Shown one piece after another: positions 1 to 6,680 of a stretch of DNA of 8,857 bases (position 1 is its first letter; the number at the start of each line of letters is the position of its first letter). The position numbers and the translations under genes were made by a program. A model generated the notes under the pieces. That model ran no database searches, was not told the DNA's origin, and saw nothing but the letters and a program-made list of their open reading frames with translations. The DNA is from Comamonadaceae bacterium UBA2237 (lineage in GTDB: Bacteria; Pseudomonadota; Gammaproteobacteria; Burkholderiales; Burkholderiaceae_C). The DNA is taken from positions 2,182 to 11,038 of the forward strand of contig DDYJ01000048.1 in assembly GCA_002347905.1 (NCBI GenBank), read 5' to 3'.

Positions 1-228
1 GAGACCCGCGGCTGGAAAGTCAGCGCAGAAAAAGACGGTTTCTATAAAAAAGCTTTGGCTGAAAAAGGCATGCAAATCGTCACCCCGTCGCCTAAGTTGA
101 TGGCAGACATGAAACAAGTCGGCACCATCATGTTGGCTGACTGGCAAAAACGCGCCGGTGCTGATGGTGAAGCCATCATCGCTGCATTCAACCAATCCGC
201 TAAACCCAAAGCCAAAGCGCAAAAATAA
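1..228 (+). CDS. TRAP transporter solute-binding protein, C-terminal fragment (DctP family)
   Basis: This is the last 75 residues of a periplasmic binding protein; the 5' part lies outside the window. Reading frame 1 is open from base 1 to a TAA at 226-228. The visible sequence has the features of the DctP C-terminal helices: TRGWKVSAEKDGFYKKAL, then GMQIVTPSPKLMADMKQVG, then a DWQKRAGADGEAI segment, ending in a lysine-rich tail (KPKAKAQK). In TRAP systems this protein captures a solute, usually an organic acid, in the periplasm and hands it to the membrane subunits. The next two genes encode exactly those subunits, which supports the call. The stop shares one base with the next start (TAATG), so it is co-translated with the small permease gene. 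The substrate cannot be inferred because the ligand-binding part is missing. Confidence 0.85.
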   Translation, partial: ETRGWKVSAEKDGFYKKALAEKGMQIVTPSPKLMADMKQVGTIMLADWQKRAGADGEAIIAAFNQSAKPKAKAQK

Positions 229-761
229 TGCGCCGATTTTTAGATCGGTTGTATTACGCCTCTGGTGCTTTGGGCGCTTTGTTCATCTTGGCGCTGTGCG
301 CCCTGATGATTGCCCAAAGCGTATTGCGTGAGTTTGGGGTTCGTACTGGCGCGGTGAATGATGTCGTAGCGTGGTTTTGTGCAGCGGCATCGTTTTTCAG
401 TATGGCGCATGCGTTTAAACACGGCGACTTTGTGCGCGTGACTTTACTCTTGGAGAGTTTGTCAGAAGCATGGCGTAAACGTTTTGAGATTGCTGCTTTG
501 CTAGTGGGCAATATCGCGGTCGCTTACCTAGCTTGGTGGGCGTGCAAATTTACCTATGAGAGTTGGGAGTTCAACGAAGTAGCCCAAGGCCTGTTGCCCA
601 TGCCTTTGTGGATTCCACAAATGAGCTTTGCCCTAGGGTCTGTACTTCTGTGGATTGCCCTTTTTGACGAATTCATTTTGGTACTACAAGGCCAAACCCC
701 CACCTATGTGCGCGAAGTACAAGAGCGCCATGCGCGTGGCGATTTTTCCTCCGACGTTTGA
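228..761 (+). CDS. TRAP transporter small permease subunit (DctQ family)
   Basis: This 177-residue inner-membrane protein is the small subunit of a sodium-driven TRAP importer and forms the transport unit with the DctM-type protein encoded next. Four hydrophobic segments are visible at about residues 11-33, 44-63, 86-105 and 126-151, the usual DctQ topology. The loop after the second segment has HGDFVRV, equivalent to the family's H-x-R-V motif, and the fourth segment is preceded by LLPMPLWIPQ, also typical. The start ATG overlaps the upstream stop by one base (TAATG) and has no clear Shine-Dalgarno, so translation probably depends on reinitiation from the binding-protein gene. The length matches the family (about 160-190 residues). 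DctQ proteins diverge quickly, so neighbours carry part of the evidence. Confidence 0.9.
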   Translation: MRRFLDRLYYASGALGALFILALCALMIAQSVLREFGVRTGAVNDVVAWFCAAASFFSMAHAFKHGDFVRVTLLLESLSEAWRKRFEIAALLVGNIAVAYLAWWACKFTYESWEFNEVAQGLLPMPLWIPQMSFALGSVLLWIALFDEFILVLQGQTPTYVREVQERHARGDFSSDV

Positions 762-782
762 TTTTTAGCCTTCAAGGTTTTC

Positions 783-2093
783 ATGGATATTCTTCTCGTC
801 GGCGGCTTACTTTTACTCATCATGATGGTGCTTTTGTCGGGCGGCGTTTGGATTGCCATGACTTTGGCCATTTGCGGCTGGGTCGGCCAAGCGTTTTTCA
901 CTAACACCCAACCTGGTAAAAATTTATTCAGCGCATTTTGGGAAAGTAACGCCAGTTGGGAACTTGCGGCATTGCCCTTATTCATTTGGATGGGTGAAAT
1001 TTTGTTTCGCACCAAACTCAGCGAAGAAATGTTCGAAGGCTTACGCCCTTGGTTGAACCGCATTCCAGGCCGCTTGATGCACACCACTATTCTGGGTTGC
1101 GGAATTTTTGGATCTGTCTCTGGATCTTCTGCTGCAACTTGCGCAACCATCAGCAAAGTGGCGTTGCCTGAATTGATGAAGCGAGGTTACAGCGAAAAAT
1201 TAGCGCTGGGTTCTTTAGCTACTGCGGGCACGCTTGGTATATTGATTCCTCCATCGATCACCATGGTGGTCTATGCCGTGGCGGCAGACGCATCCATCAT
1301 TCGCATTTTTCTTGCAGGCTTTTTGCCAGGCTTTTTATTGATGGCACTTTTTAGTGGCTACATCATGTGGTGGAGCGTTCGTAATCCTGACCAAGTGCCT
1401 GCAGCCGATCCTCCCACTACTTTCATGGAGAAGATCAGGCTCTCACGCAATCTCATACCTTGCGGTGCACTCATTGTTTTTGTTTGCTGGGTACTGATCA
1501 CCGGCTACGCTACCGCAACAGAGTGCGCGGCCTATGGCGTTGTCGGCGCCTTGGCACTGGCCGCGTGGGGCGGCAGTTTGACATGGGCAAACTTTTGGGA
1601 AGGCTTGATGGGCACCACACGCTCAAGCTGCATGATCATGTTCATCTTGGCGGGTGCTGCGTTCTTGACGAAGACCATGGCGTTCACTGGTATTCCGCGC
1701 GAATTAGCAGAATGGGTGAATGCGATGCAACTATCGCCCATGGCTTTGATAGCAGTGCTCACAGCAGTGTATTTAATTTTGGGTACTGCCCTAGATGGCA
1801 TCAGCATGATTGTGTTGACCAGTGCGGTGGTCTTGCCCATGATTCAAAAAGCCGGCTTTGATTTGATTTGGTTTGGTATTTTTATTGTGCTGCTAGTTGA
1901 AATTGCCGAAGTTACTCCCCCAGTCGGCTTTAATTTGTTTGTCTTACAAAACATGACCGGTAAAGACAGCAACACCATTGCACGCGCAGCACTTCCGTTC
2001 TTTGCGTGTTTAGTCGTCTGTATTGTGTTAATCACTGTATTTCCACAAATCGTCACTTACTTGCCGGATGTGGTGATGGGCTTTGACAAATGA
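783..2093 (+). CDS. TRAP transporter large permease subunit (DctM family)
   Basis: This 436-residue polytopic inner-membrane protein is the transport-catalysing subunit of the first TRAP system, belonging to the ion transporter superfamily. Family hallmarks are clear: GSVSGSSAATCATISKVALP at about residues 110-129, followed by ATAGTLGILIPPSITMVVY at about 146-164, which form the conserved hairpin and substrate/sodium region. The second repeat shows ATECAAYGVVGAL and, near the C terminus, EVTPPVGFNLFVLQ, again standard DctM. The length is typical (about 425-440). An AAGG at 774-777, five bases before the ATG, is a plausible ribosome-binding site. The stop TGA overlaps the crcB start (ATGA). 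The substrate is unknown; most characterised relatives move C4-dicarboxylates or other carboxylates. Confidence 0.95.
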   Translation: MDILLVGGLLLLIMMVLLSGGVWIAMTLAICGWVGQAFFTNTQPGKNLFSAFWESNASWELAALPLFIWMGEILFRTKLSEEMFEGLRPWLNRIPGRLMHTTILGCGIFGSVSGSSAATCATISKVALPELMKRGYSEKLALGSLATAGTLGILIPPSITMVVYAVAADASIIRIFLAGFLPGFLLMALFSGYIMWWSVRNPDQVPAADPPTTFMEKIRLSRNLIPCGALIVFVCWVLITGYATATECAAYGVVGALALAAWGGSLTWANFWEGLMGTTRSSCMIMFILAGAAFLTKTMAFTGIPRELAEWVNAMQLSPMALIAVLTAVYLILGTALDGISMIVLTSAVVLPMIQKAGFDLIWFGIFIVLLVEIAEVTPPVGFNLFVLQNMTGKDSNTIARAALPFFACLVVCIVLITVFPQIVTYLPDVVMGFDK

Positions 2094-2467
2094 CCGCTGT
2101 CATTGCCATTTGCATAGGCGCTTGTATGGGTGCGTTGGCGCGATGGCAATTGGGTCTTTGGCTCAATACGCAAGAGGCTTTGTTACCTTGGGGAACATTG
2201 GCGGCCAATTTAATCGGTGGTTATTTGGTGGGTTGTTGCGTAGCTTTTTTTCAAGCGCAACCTGACCTTGATCCCGCTTGGCGTTTGTTGCTGATCACGG
2301 GCTTCTTAGGCGCGCTCACTACTTTTTCTAGCTTTTCTGCGGAAGTGGTGGCGATGATGTCTGAGGACCGTGTCGGCGTGGCCCTCGCAACAGCTGGCTT
2401 GCATCTACTTGGCTCGCTATTGATGACATTGGCAGGATTAAAAACAGTTGCCTTACTCTTCAAGTAA
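2090..2467 (+). CDS. crcB: CrcB/Fluc fluoride ion channel
   Basis: This 125-residue membrane protein matches the Fluc (CrcB) family, whose antiparallel dimers export fluoride from the cytoplasm. Visible hallmarks are the N-terminal G-x-x-ARW turn (ALARW, residues 15-19), GTLAANLIGGYLVG (35-48) with the pore asparagine N40, and GFLGALTTFSSFSAE (71-85) holding the phenylalanine box and the central sodium-binding turn. Four hydrophobic helices fit the fold and the length is normal (about 120-130). Its ATG overlaps the stop of the TRAP large permease (ATGA), so it is probably translated by coupling as the last gene of that operon. There is no room for a fluoride riboswitch directly upstream. The gene ends seven bases from the convergent tupC stop. 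Confidence 0.95.
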   Translation: MTAVIAICIGACMGALARWQLGLWLNTQEALLPWGTLAANLIGGYLVGCCVAFFQAQPDLDPAWRLLLITGFLGALTTFSSFSAEVVAMMSEDRVGVALATAGLHLLGSLLMTLAGLKTVALLFK

Positions 2468-2474
2468 GGCTTTG
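2450..2474. terminator. Candidate bidirectional hairpin terminator between crcB and tupC
   Basis: A perfect 8-bp inverted repeat, GCCTTACT (2450-2457) and AGTAAGGC (2463-2470), encloses a five-base loop. On the plus strand it is followed by TTTGTT; on the minus strand a run of five T lies a few bases beyond the stem. The stem includes the crcB stop codon and sits just past the tupC stop, so it could end transcripts from both convergent operons. The stem is only half GC and the T tracts are short, so it may be a weak terminator. Confidence 0.6.
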
Positions 2475-3224
2475 TTAGACGCGCTCGCCTCGTAAAAATA
2501 AATGCGCTTCGGGATGCGATTTTTCTAGGGGCTGATGAAAGAATTGTTCGGTAGGCAAATCAGCCAAGATGCGACCGTTCTCCAAATAAATCACACGGGT
2601 TGCCAAACGTTTGACTTGGCCTAAGTTATGGCTACTAAAAAGCAAGGTGGCAGAATTTTCTGTAACCCAGTGCTCCATGATGCGCTCTACTTCGCGCTTG
2701 GCGTGCGGATCTAAGCTAGACGTAGGTTCATCTAACAACATGCATTGGGGATGTACCGCCAATGCGCGCGCAAACGCCAACCTTTGCTGTTGCCCGCCAG
2801 ACAAGGTTTTAGCGTTGCGACCAGCTATATCTTGCAAACCCACTTGGTGTAGAGCATGCATCGCTTGTTCTTTGGCTGCACGCCATGGGACATCTCGCAA
2901 CCACAATGCCAAAGCTACAAAATTAACAACTGAAGTCCGCAACATATGCGGACGCTGAAACACCATGGCCTGTTGCACACCCGGCTGCCAATGCACTTGG
3001 CCGCTACTAACTGGTAGTACGCCATGTATAACGCGCAACAAAGTGCTTTTGCCAGAACCGTTGGCGCCGACAAAAGCAACACGCTCACCTTCATAAACGT
3101 TCAAATCAATCTGCGTGAGTGCAAAGTGGGCACCAAATTGAACATCTACACCCTGTAATTGGAGTTGCAGTTCTTTCTTGGTATGGATTGGCGACTGGCT
3201 TTCTACTTGCGTATTCATACCCAT
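2475..3224 (-). CDS. tupC: Tungstate ABC transporter ATP-binding protein TupC
   Basis: This is the cytoplasmic ATPase that would power the TupB permease. The nucleotide-binding domain is complete: Walker A GANGSGKST (residues 53-61), Q-loop Q90, signature LSGGQQQR (141-148), Walker B CMLLDEP (161-167) and switch histidine H199. Assignment to tungstate rather than molybdate or another oxyanion comes from the TupB-type permease it overlaps; the ATPase alone would only be called an ABC importer ATPase. Two starts are possible. The ATG at 3222-3224 lies one base from AAAAGG, too close. The in-frame ATG at 3216-3218 is seven bases from it and forms an ATGA overlap with the tupB stop, so the true protein is probably 247 rather than 249 residues. 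Confidence 0.9.
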   Translation of the reverse strand: MGMNTQVESQSPIHTKKELQLQLQGVDVQFGAHFALTQIDLNVYEGERVAFVGANGSGKSTLLRVIHGVLPVSSGQVHWQPGVQQAMVFQRPHMLRTSVVNFVALALWLRDVPWRAAKEQAMHALHQVGLQDIAGRNAKTLSGGQQQRLAFARALAVHPQCMLLDEPTSSLDPHAKREVERIMEHWVTENSATLLFSSHNLGQVKRLATRVIYLENGRILADLPTEQFFHQPLEKSHPEAHLFLRGERV

Positions 3225-3952
3225 GCCTTTTGCAAAGGGTCAGAGGTAGAACCATCCACACGCAAACGCCAACTTTTTAGGGCTGCAACCAGGATGTTCA
3301 AGCACAACACCACAGCCAGTAAAACCAAGCCTAGTGCCAAGGCAAGCGGCAAATCACCTTTACTAGTTTCGAGAGCGATGGCTGTGGTCATGACCCGTGT
3401 GAACCCTTCGATGTTGCCACCGACCACCATGACGGCACCTACTTCAGAGACAGCCCGTCCGAACGCGGTGATAACGATAGTCAGAAACACGTAACGCTCA
3501 TCCCATACCAACAACATGCTACGTAGACCGGTGCCTGCACCCAATGATCGCAACTGCTCGCCATGGAGACGATCTGCATCTTCCACACACTGGCGTGTGA
3601 GGGCTGCTACGACAGGAAATACTAAAACAGACTGTGCCAATACCATGGCCTTCAAACTAAAGAGCCAGCCTAGATAACCCAAAGGACCGCTACGCGATAA
3701 CAAGAGATACACCACCAGGCCTACCACCACCGATGGCAGGGCGAGCAAGGTGTTGATCAACGTTAGGAGTGCCCCTCTTCCATAAAAACGCGTCACCGCT
3801 AGCCATGCACCAAAGCAGATACCAAGAACACCGGCAACAGCCGTTGCCCACACGCTTACCCACAAAGAACGCGCGACCACACGCCAAAGCATGGGGTCTT
3901 GTTGGGCAATGAGGCCAATTGCGGCAAATACGCTGTCTGTTAATGAGGACAT
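3215..3952 (-). CDS. tupB: Tungstate ABC transporter permease TupB
   Basis: This 245-residue inner-membrane permease is of the tungstate type (COG4662). It has about five hydrophobic segments, around residues 28-53, 61-86, 100-118, 157-176 and 202-225. The cytoplasmic EAA-like coupling loop is visible as QLRSLGAGTGLRSMLLVW (133-150). The strongest marker is SEVGAVMVVGGNIEGFTRV (169-187) followed by MTTAIALETSKGDLPLALALG, a stretch I associate with TupB proteins. It overlaps tupC, forming a two-gene operon. The ATG lacks a clear Shine-Dalgarno, and no other start codon lies between it and the upstream in-frame stop. The periplasmic binding protein TupA, normally the first gene of such operons, is absent here; the next gene upstream is divergent and encodes a TRAP subunit. 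Confidence 0.92.
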   Translation of the reverse strand: MSSLTDSVFAAIGLIAQQDPMLWRVVARSLWVSVWATAVAGVLGICFGAWLAVTRFYGRGALLTLINTLLALPSVVVGLVVYLLLSRSGPLGYLGWLFSLKAMVLAQSVLVFPVVAALTRQCVEDADRLHGEQLRSLGAGTGLRSMLLVWDERYVFLTIVITAFGRAVSEVGAVMVVGGNIEGFTRVMTTAIALETSKGDLPLALALGLVLLAVVLCLNILVAALKSWRLRVDGSTSDPLQKAWV

Positions 3953-4038
3953 GCAGTTTGGTGAGAATTCTTCAATATCGTAGCGTGGAAATTACTGATT
4001 TTTGGTAGGATAGCCGGTTGTCAAAAATAAGGAGGCAC
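3953..4038. promoter_or_regulatory. Divergent intergenic region for tupBC and the second TRAP operon
   Basis: These 86 bases separate two divergently transcribed operons and should hold both promoters. I do not see a convincing sigma-70 pair on either strand: the best hexamers (TAGGAT at 4006-4011 on plus; TACGAT at about 3976-3981 on minus) lack good -35 partners. No clear ModE-like palindrome was found. The assignment rests on layout only. Confidence 0.4.
4029..4035 (+). promoter_or_regulatory. Shine-Dalgarno that decides the start of the second small permease gene
   Basis: AAGGAGG is a near-perfect Shine-Dalgarno, the strongest in the window. It lies downstream of the in-frame TTG at 4018, so it rules out that longer start. 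It is three bases from ATG 4039 and six from GTG 4042, which follow each other directly. The GTG has the better spacing; the ATG is the stronger codon. Confidence 0.8.
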
Positions 4039-4581
4039 ATGGTGTCTAAACTTCTAAAGTTCGCCTTGGGCGTAGACAAAATTAGTGCGCAGTTTGGTCA
4101 TATTGCTGCATTCGCCGTTTTAGCGGCCGCCATGATTTCTGCTGGAAATGCATTTATTCGATACGGTTTAGACATCAGCTCCAACGGTTGGTTAGAAATT
4201 CAATGGTATTTGTTCGCTGCCACCGTCATGTTGGGCGCCCCCTTGGTACTCAAACTCAACGAACACGTGCGCGTCGATATTTTTTATGGCCGCCTCAAAG
4301 GTAATGGACCTGTCTATGTTGACCTTCTTGGTTTGGTCTTGTTTTTATTACCCGTCATGATTTTGTTGACGTGGTTGAGCTTTCCCCTTTTTCTCAAAAT
4401 GCTAGTCACTAACGAAATGTCTAGCAACGCAGGCGGCCTTATCCGTTGGCCCGCAATGTTGTTATTGCCAGTAGGTTTCTTTTGGATGACTTTGCAAGGT
4501 ATCAGTGAAATCATCAAACGGGTGGCCTATTTGCAAGGCACATTTGAGATGGATACCCATTACGAAAAACCGGTGCAATAA
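4039..4581 (+). CDS. TRAP transporter small permease subunit (COG4665 type)
   Basis: This is the small membrane subunit of a second TRAP importer, about 180 residues from ATG 4039. The frame stays open back to a TTG at 4018, but the strong AAGGAGG at 4029-4035 lies inside that extension, so the start must be 4039 or the adjacent GTG 4042. Four hydrophobic segments are visible at about residues 18-40, 52-73, 92-118 and 134-155. GWLEIQWYLFAATVMLGAP (50-68), NEHVRVDIFYGRL (74-86) and SSNAGGLIRWPAMLLLP (128-144) are characteristic of the mannitol/chloroaromatic TRAP subgroup rather than the DctQ of the first system. It works with the large subunit encoded next, whose ribosome-binding site (AAGGA, 4580-4584) overlaps this gene's stop codon. 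Confidence 0.9.
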   Translation: MVSKLLKFALGVDKISAQFGHIAAFAVLAAAMISAGNAFIRYGLDISSNGWLEIQWYLFAATVMLGAPLVLKLNEHVRVDIFYGRLKGNGPVYVDLLGLVLFLLPVMILLTWLSFPLFLKMLVTNEMSSNAGGLIRWPAMLLLPVGFFWMTLQGISEIIKRVAYLQGTFEMDTHYEKPVQ

Positions 4582-4592
4582 GGAATACAAAA

Positions 4593-6113
4593 ATGGAAAT
4601 GCAAAACTTCGCACCCATCATGTTTGCGGGCCTCGTGCTCACCATGCTCATTGGCTTTCCCGTTGCCTTCTCGCTGTCTTTCTTAGGACTAGCTTGTGGC
4701 TTTCTGGCCATTAGTCTTGACTGGTTCCCTGCCAGTTTTATGTCGAATTTGCCTCTGAATATTTTCGGCATTCTCAGCAACGATCTGCTCCTGGCCATTC
4801 CTTTTTTCACCTTCATGGGTGCTATTTTGGAGAAATGCGGTCTGGCGGAAGACATGCTCGACTCGATGGGGCAGTTATTTGGCACCGTCAAAGGCGGTCT
4901 TGGCTATTCCGTCATCATCGTGGGCTTCATCTTGGGTGCGATCACTGGCACTGTGGCTGGACAAGTGATTGCTATGGCCCTGATTTCTCTGCCCGTGATG
5001 ATCCGCTATGGCTACAACATGCGCTACGCCACAGGTGTTTTGGCCGCCTCTGGCACTATCACTCAACTAGTTCCCCCATCTTTGGTGTTGGTTGTCATGG
5101 CCGACCAACTAGGTCGCTCAGTTGGTGACATGTACAAAGGTGCATGGGGCCCCTCCATCATGCAAGTTGCCATCTTTGCGCTCTACACCTTTGCGCTTGG
5201 TGTTTTCAAACCGCACCATGTGCCCGGCATTCCAAAGGAAGCTCGCACCATGGATGGTTTCCATTTATGGATGAAATGTTTACGCGGCATCATCCCTTCA
5301 GCTTTCTTAATTTTTGCTGTACTTGGCTCAATGGGCGGCTTACCAGGTATCAATACTGCTATTGCAACGCCAACTGAGGCTGGTGCTATGGGTTGCGTGG
5401 GCGCATTGGTGTTGGCTGCTATGCACAAACGCCTAGACAAAGATTTGGTTTGGGAAGCCATGCACAGCACGATGCGCTTAACAGCCATGGTGGTATTCAT
5501 TTTGATTGGCTCACGCGTTTTCTCCATGGTGTTCCAAGGTGTGGACGGTGCGAAATGGGTTGAAGAGATGCTCTCAGGCCTGCCAGGCGGACAGGTTGGC
5601 TTTTTGATTGCCGTCAACATATTTATTTTCTTTTTGGCTTTCTTCCTAGACTTCTTTGAAATCGCCTTCATCATCTTGCCCATGCTGGGCCCTGTCGCCG
5701 ACAAAATGGGTATCGACATGGTGTGGTTTGGTGTGTTGCTTTGCGTCAACATGCAAACCAGCTTTATGCATCCCCCATTTGGATTTGCACTCTTTTATTT
5801 GCGCGGTATTGCCGACACTTTATTCAAAGAGGGTCGTATCCAAAAGCCCGTTCTCTCCAGTGATATCTACCTTGGTGCGATCCCATGGGTGATCATGCAA
5901 CTCGTTTTGGTGGTTATCGTGATCTTTGTACCTGAGTCTGTCACCATGTTCTTAGACAAAGAAGAGAAAGTCGATTTAGACAAAGTGGTGATTGAGATGC
6001 CGTCTGAACAAGAGACGCCTTCCATGGATTTGAAAATCGATGGCACCCCAGCAAACGCTGCTGAAGATGCGGCCGCTGAACAAAAGAAAATTGACGATTT
6101 GTTCAAGAAGTAA
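4593..6113 (+). CDS. TRAP transporter large permease subunit (COG4664 type)
   Basis: This 506-residue inner-membrane protein is the large subunit of the second TRAP system. It carries the DctM-type hairpin motifs in the form seen in the mannitol/chloroaromatic group: GAITGTVAGQVIAMALISLP (115-134), then ASGTITQLVPPSLVLVVMAD (152-171). The second repeat has TEAGAMGCVGALVLA, and a late SFMHPPFGFALFYLRG segment takes the place of the TPPVGFN motif in ordinary DctM. It is about 70 residues longer than the first system's DctM. Most of that lies in a charged, probably cytoplasmic tail from about residue 453, rich in Glu, Asp, Lys and Ala and ending KKIDDLFKK. The start follows AAGGA at a spacing of eight. 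The stop overlaps the next start (TAATG). Known relatives carry 2-oxoacids or haloaromatic acids, but the substrate here is not fixed by sequence. Confidence 0.93.
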   Translation: MEMQNFAPIMFAGLVLTMLIGFPVAFSLSFLGLACGFLAISLDWFPASFMSNLPLNIFGILSNDLLLAIPFFTFMGAILEKCGLAEDMLDSMGQLFGTVKGGLGYSVIIVGFILGAITGTVAGQVIAMALISLPVMIRYGYNMRYATGVLAASGTITQLVPPSLVLVVMADQLGRSVGDMYKGAWGPSIMQVAIFALYTFALGVFKPHHVPGIPKEARTMDGFHLWMKCLRGIIPSAFLIFAVLGSMGGLPGINTAIATPTEAGAMGCVGALVLAAMHKRLDKDLVWEAMHSTMRLTAMVVFILIGSRVFSMVFQGVDGAKWVEEMLSGLPGGQVGFLIAVNIFIFFLAFFLDFFEIAFIILPMLGPVADKMGIDMVWFGVLLCVNMQTSFMHPPFGFALFYLRGIADTLFKEGRIQKPVLSSDIYLGAIPWVIMQLVLVVIVIFVPESVTMFLDKEEKVDLDKVVIEMPSEQETPSMDLKIDGTPANAAEDAAAEQKKIDDLFKK

Positions 6114-6595
6114 TGCTTGGGCCCGCCCCTTTTCGGTTTGAACTGCAGGCCGAAAAGGTTGAAGGTGCAGCCTTTTCGATTGCATTCAAAACCCTCACCT
6201 GCGCTGTTGTTATCTTTTGCGGCTACTGGCTCTTGAGCCTTTGGTTGCAAGGCAAATTTGGTGGCAAAGCCGACCTAGAAGGGCTTCGTACTGCAGGATG
6301 GTTTATTTTGGGATGGGGATTGCTAGCATGCACCGCTTGGTTTGTAGTGACAAGCCGTATTCGGTTAGACGCTTCAGGTATTACACAAAGTTGGATGTGG
6401 ACCAAACATTTTGATTTTGATGATTTGGCTGTTGCCCAACTCATTCGCATACGTCACTTTGAGTGGCTCATAGCTCCGCGTCTTTATGTGAGAAACCTAG
6501 CCGGTAAATTTAGCGTTTTCTATGTATACGATGCTGCTGTCATGCTTGAGATGGACAGGCTTAGCCAGGAACTCAAGGCTTTTCGTCACATGTAG
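6113..6595 (+). CDS. Hypothetical membrane protein, possible PH-like domain
   Basis: I do not recognise a named family for this 160-residue protein. It has a short N-terminal soluble part, two hydrophobic segments (about residues 23-46 and 62-81), and a soluble C-terminal half that starts SRIRLDASGITQSWMWTKHF. That half, with alternating short strands and a final helix (LEMDRLSQELKAF), resembles bacterial PH-like membrane-anchored domains (YdbT/DUF304 style); this is a pattern impression, not a demonstrated match. The ATG shares one base with the stop of the TRAP large permease (TAATG), so it is translationally coupled and belongs to that operon. The coupling and codon usage like its neighbours argue that it is a real gene. 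A hairpin covers its stop codon and a strong terminator follows. A role linked to the transporter is possible but unproven. Confidence 0.75.
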   Translation: MLGPAPFRFELQAEKVEGAAFSIAFKTLTCAVVIFCGYWLLSLWLQGKFGGKADLEGLRTAGWFILGWGLLACTAWFVVTSRIRLDASGITQSWMWTKHFDFDDLAVAQLIRIRHFEWLIAPRLYVRNLAGKFSVFYVYDAAVMLEMDRLSQELKAFRHM

Positions 6596-6610
6596 CCGAA
6601 GAATCGGCTA
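6593..6610. terminator. Small hairpin over the stop codon of the 160-residue membrane protein gene
   Basis: A 7-bp inverted repeat, TAGCCGA (6593-6599) and TCGGCTA (6604-6610), has an AGAA loop and is followed by TTTC. The 5' arm begins with the TAG stop codon. The T tract is too short for a good intrinsic terminator by itself, but it lies 26 bases before the strong terminator. It may act as an auxiliary terminator or as a 3' stabilising hairpin. Confidence 0.4.
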
Positions 6611-6634
6611 TTTCACACCATTGAATTGGGAAAT

Positions 6635-6661
6635 AAAAAACCGCGCACTAGGCGCGGTTTT
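6635..6661. terminator. Strong bidirectional intrinsic terminator
   Basis: A perfect 10-bp inverted repeat, AAAACCGCGC (6637-6646) and GCGCGGTTTT (6652-6661), has a 5-base loop and a GC-rich core. The flanking A run (6635-6640) gives six U residues for transcripts from the minus strand, and TTTT (6658-6661) serves the plus strand. It sits between two convergent genes: the membrane-protein gene ending at 6595 and the TRAP binding-protein gene ending at 6681. It should terminate both. Confidence 0.9.
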
Positions 6662-6680
6662 CTGCTAAAGCGAAAAACGC

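Noticed and set aside
704..1156. 150-residue minus-strand open frame
   Set aside because: It overlaps the first small and large permease genes antisense, with composition typical of a reverse shadow of membrane codons and no motif.
1311..1334. Short direct repeat with CAGGCTTTTT twice
   Set aside because: It encodes Ala-Gly-Phe-Leu-Pro-Gly-Phe, a normal DctM segment, and looks like codon coincidence rather than a repeat element.
2040..2092. Fluoride riboswitch before crcB
   Set aside because: The bases upstream of crcB encode the end of the TRAP permease, and I could not find the conserved riboswitch core or its pseudoknot pairing there.
3953..4038. ModE-type operator for the tungstate genes
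   Set aside because: AT-rich words such as ATATCG are present, but no two-armed palindrome matching the ModE consensus can be read.
5183..5752. 189-residue minus-strand open frame
   Set aside because: It lies wholly inside the second large permease gene, its product is lysine- and serine-rich with no recognisable domain, and it mirrors the hydrophobic codons of the real gene.
5867..6250. 127-residue minus-strand frame across the end of the large permease and the start of the next gene
   Set aside because: It is antisense to two coupled plus-strand genes and has no domain features; its openness follows from the codon usage of the sense genes.
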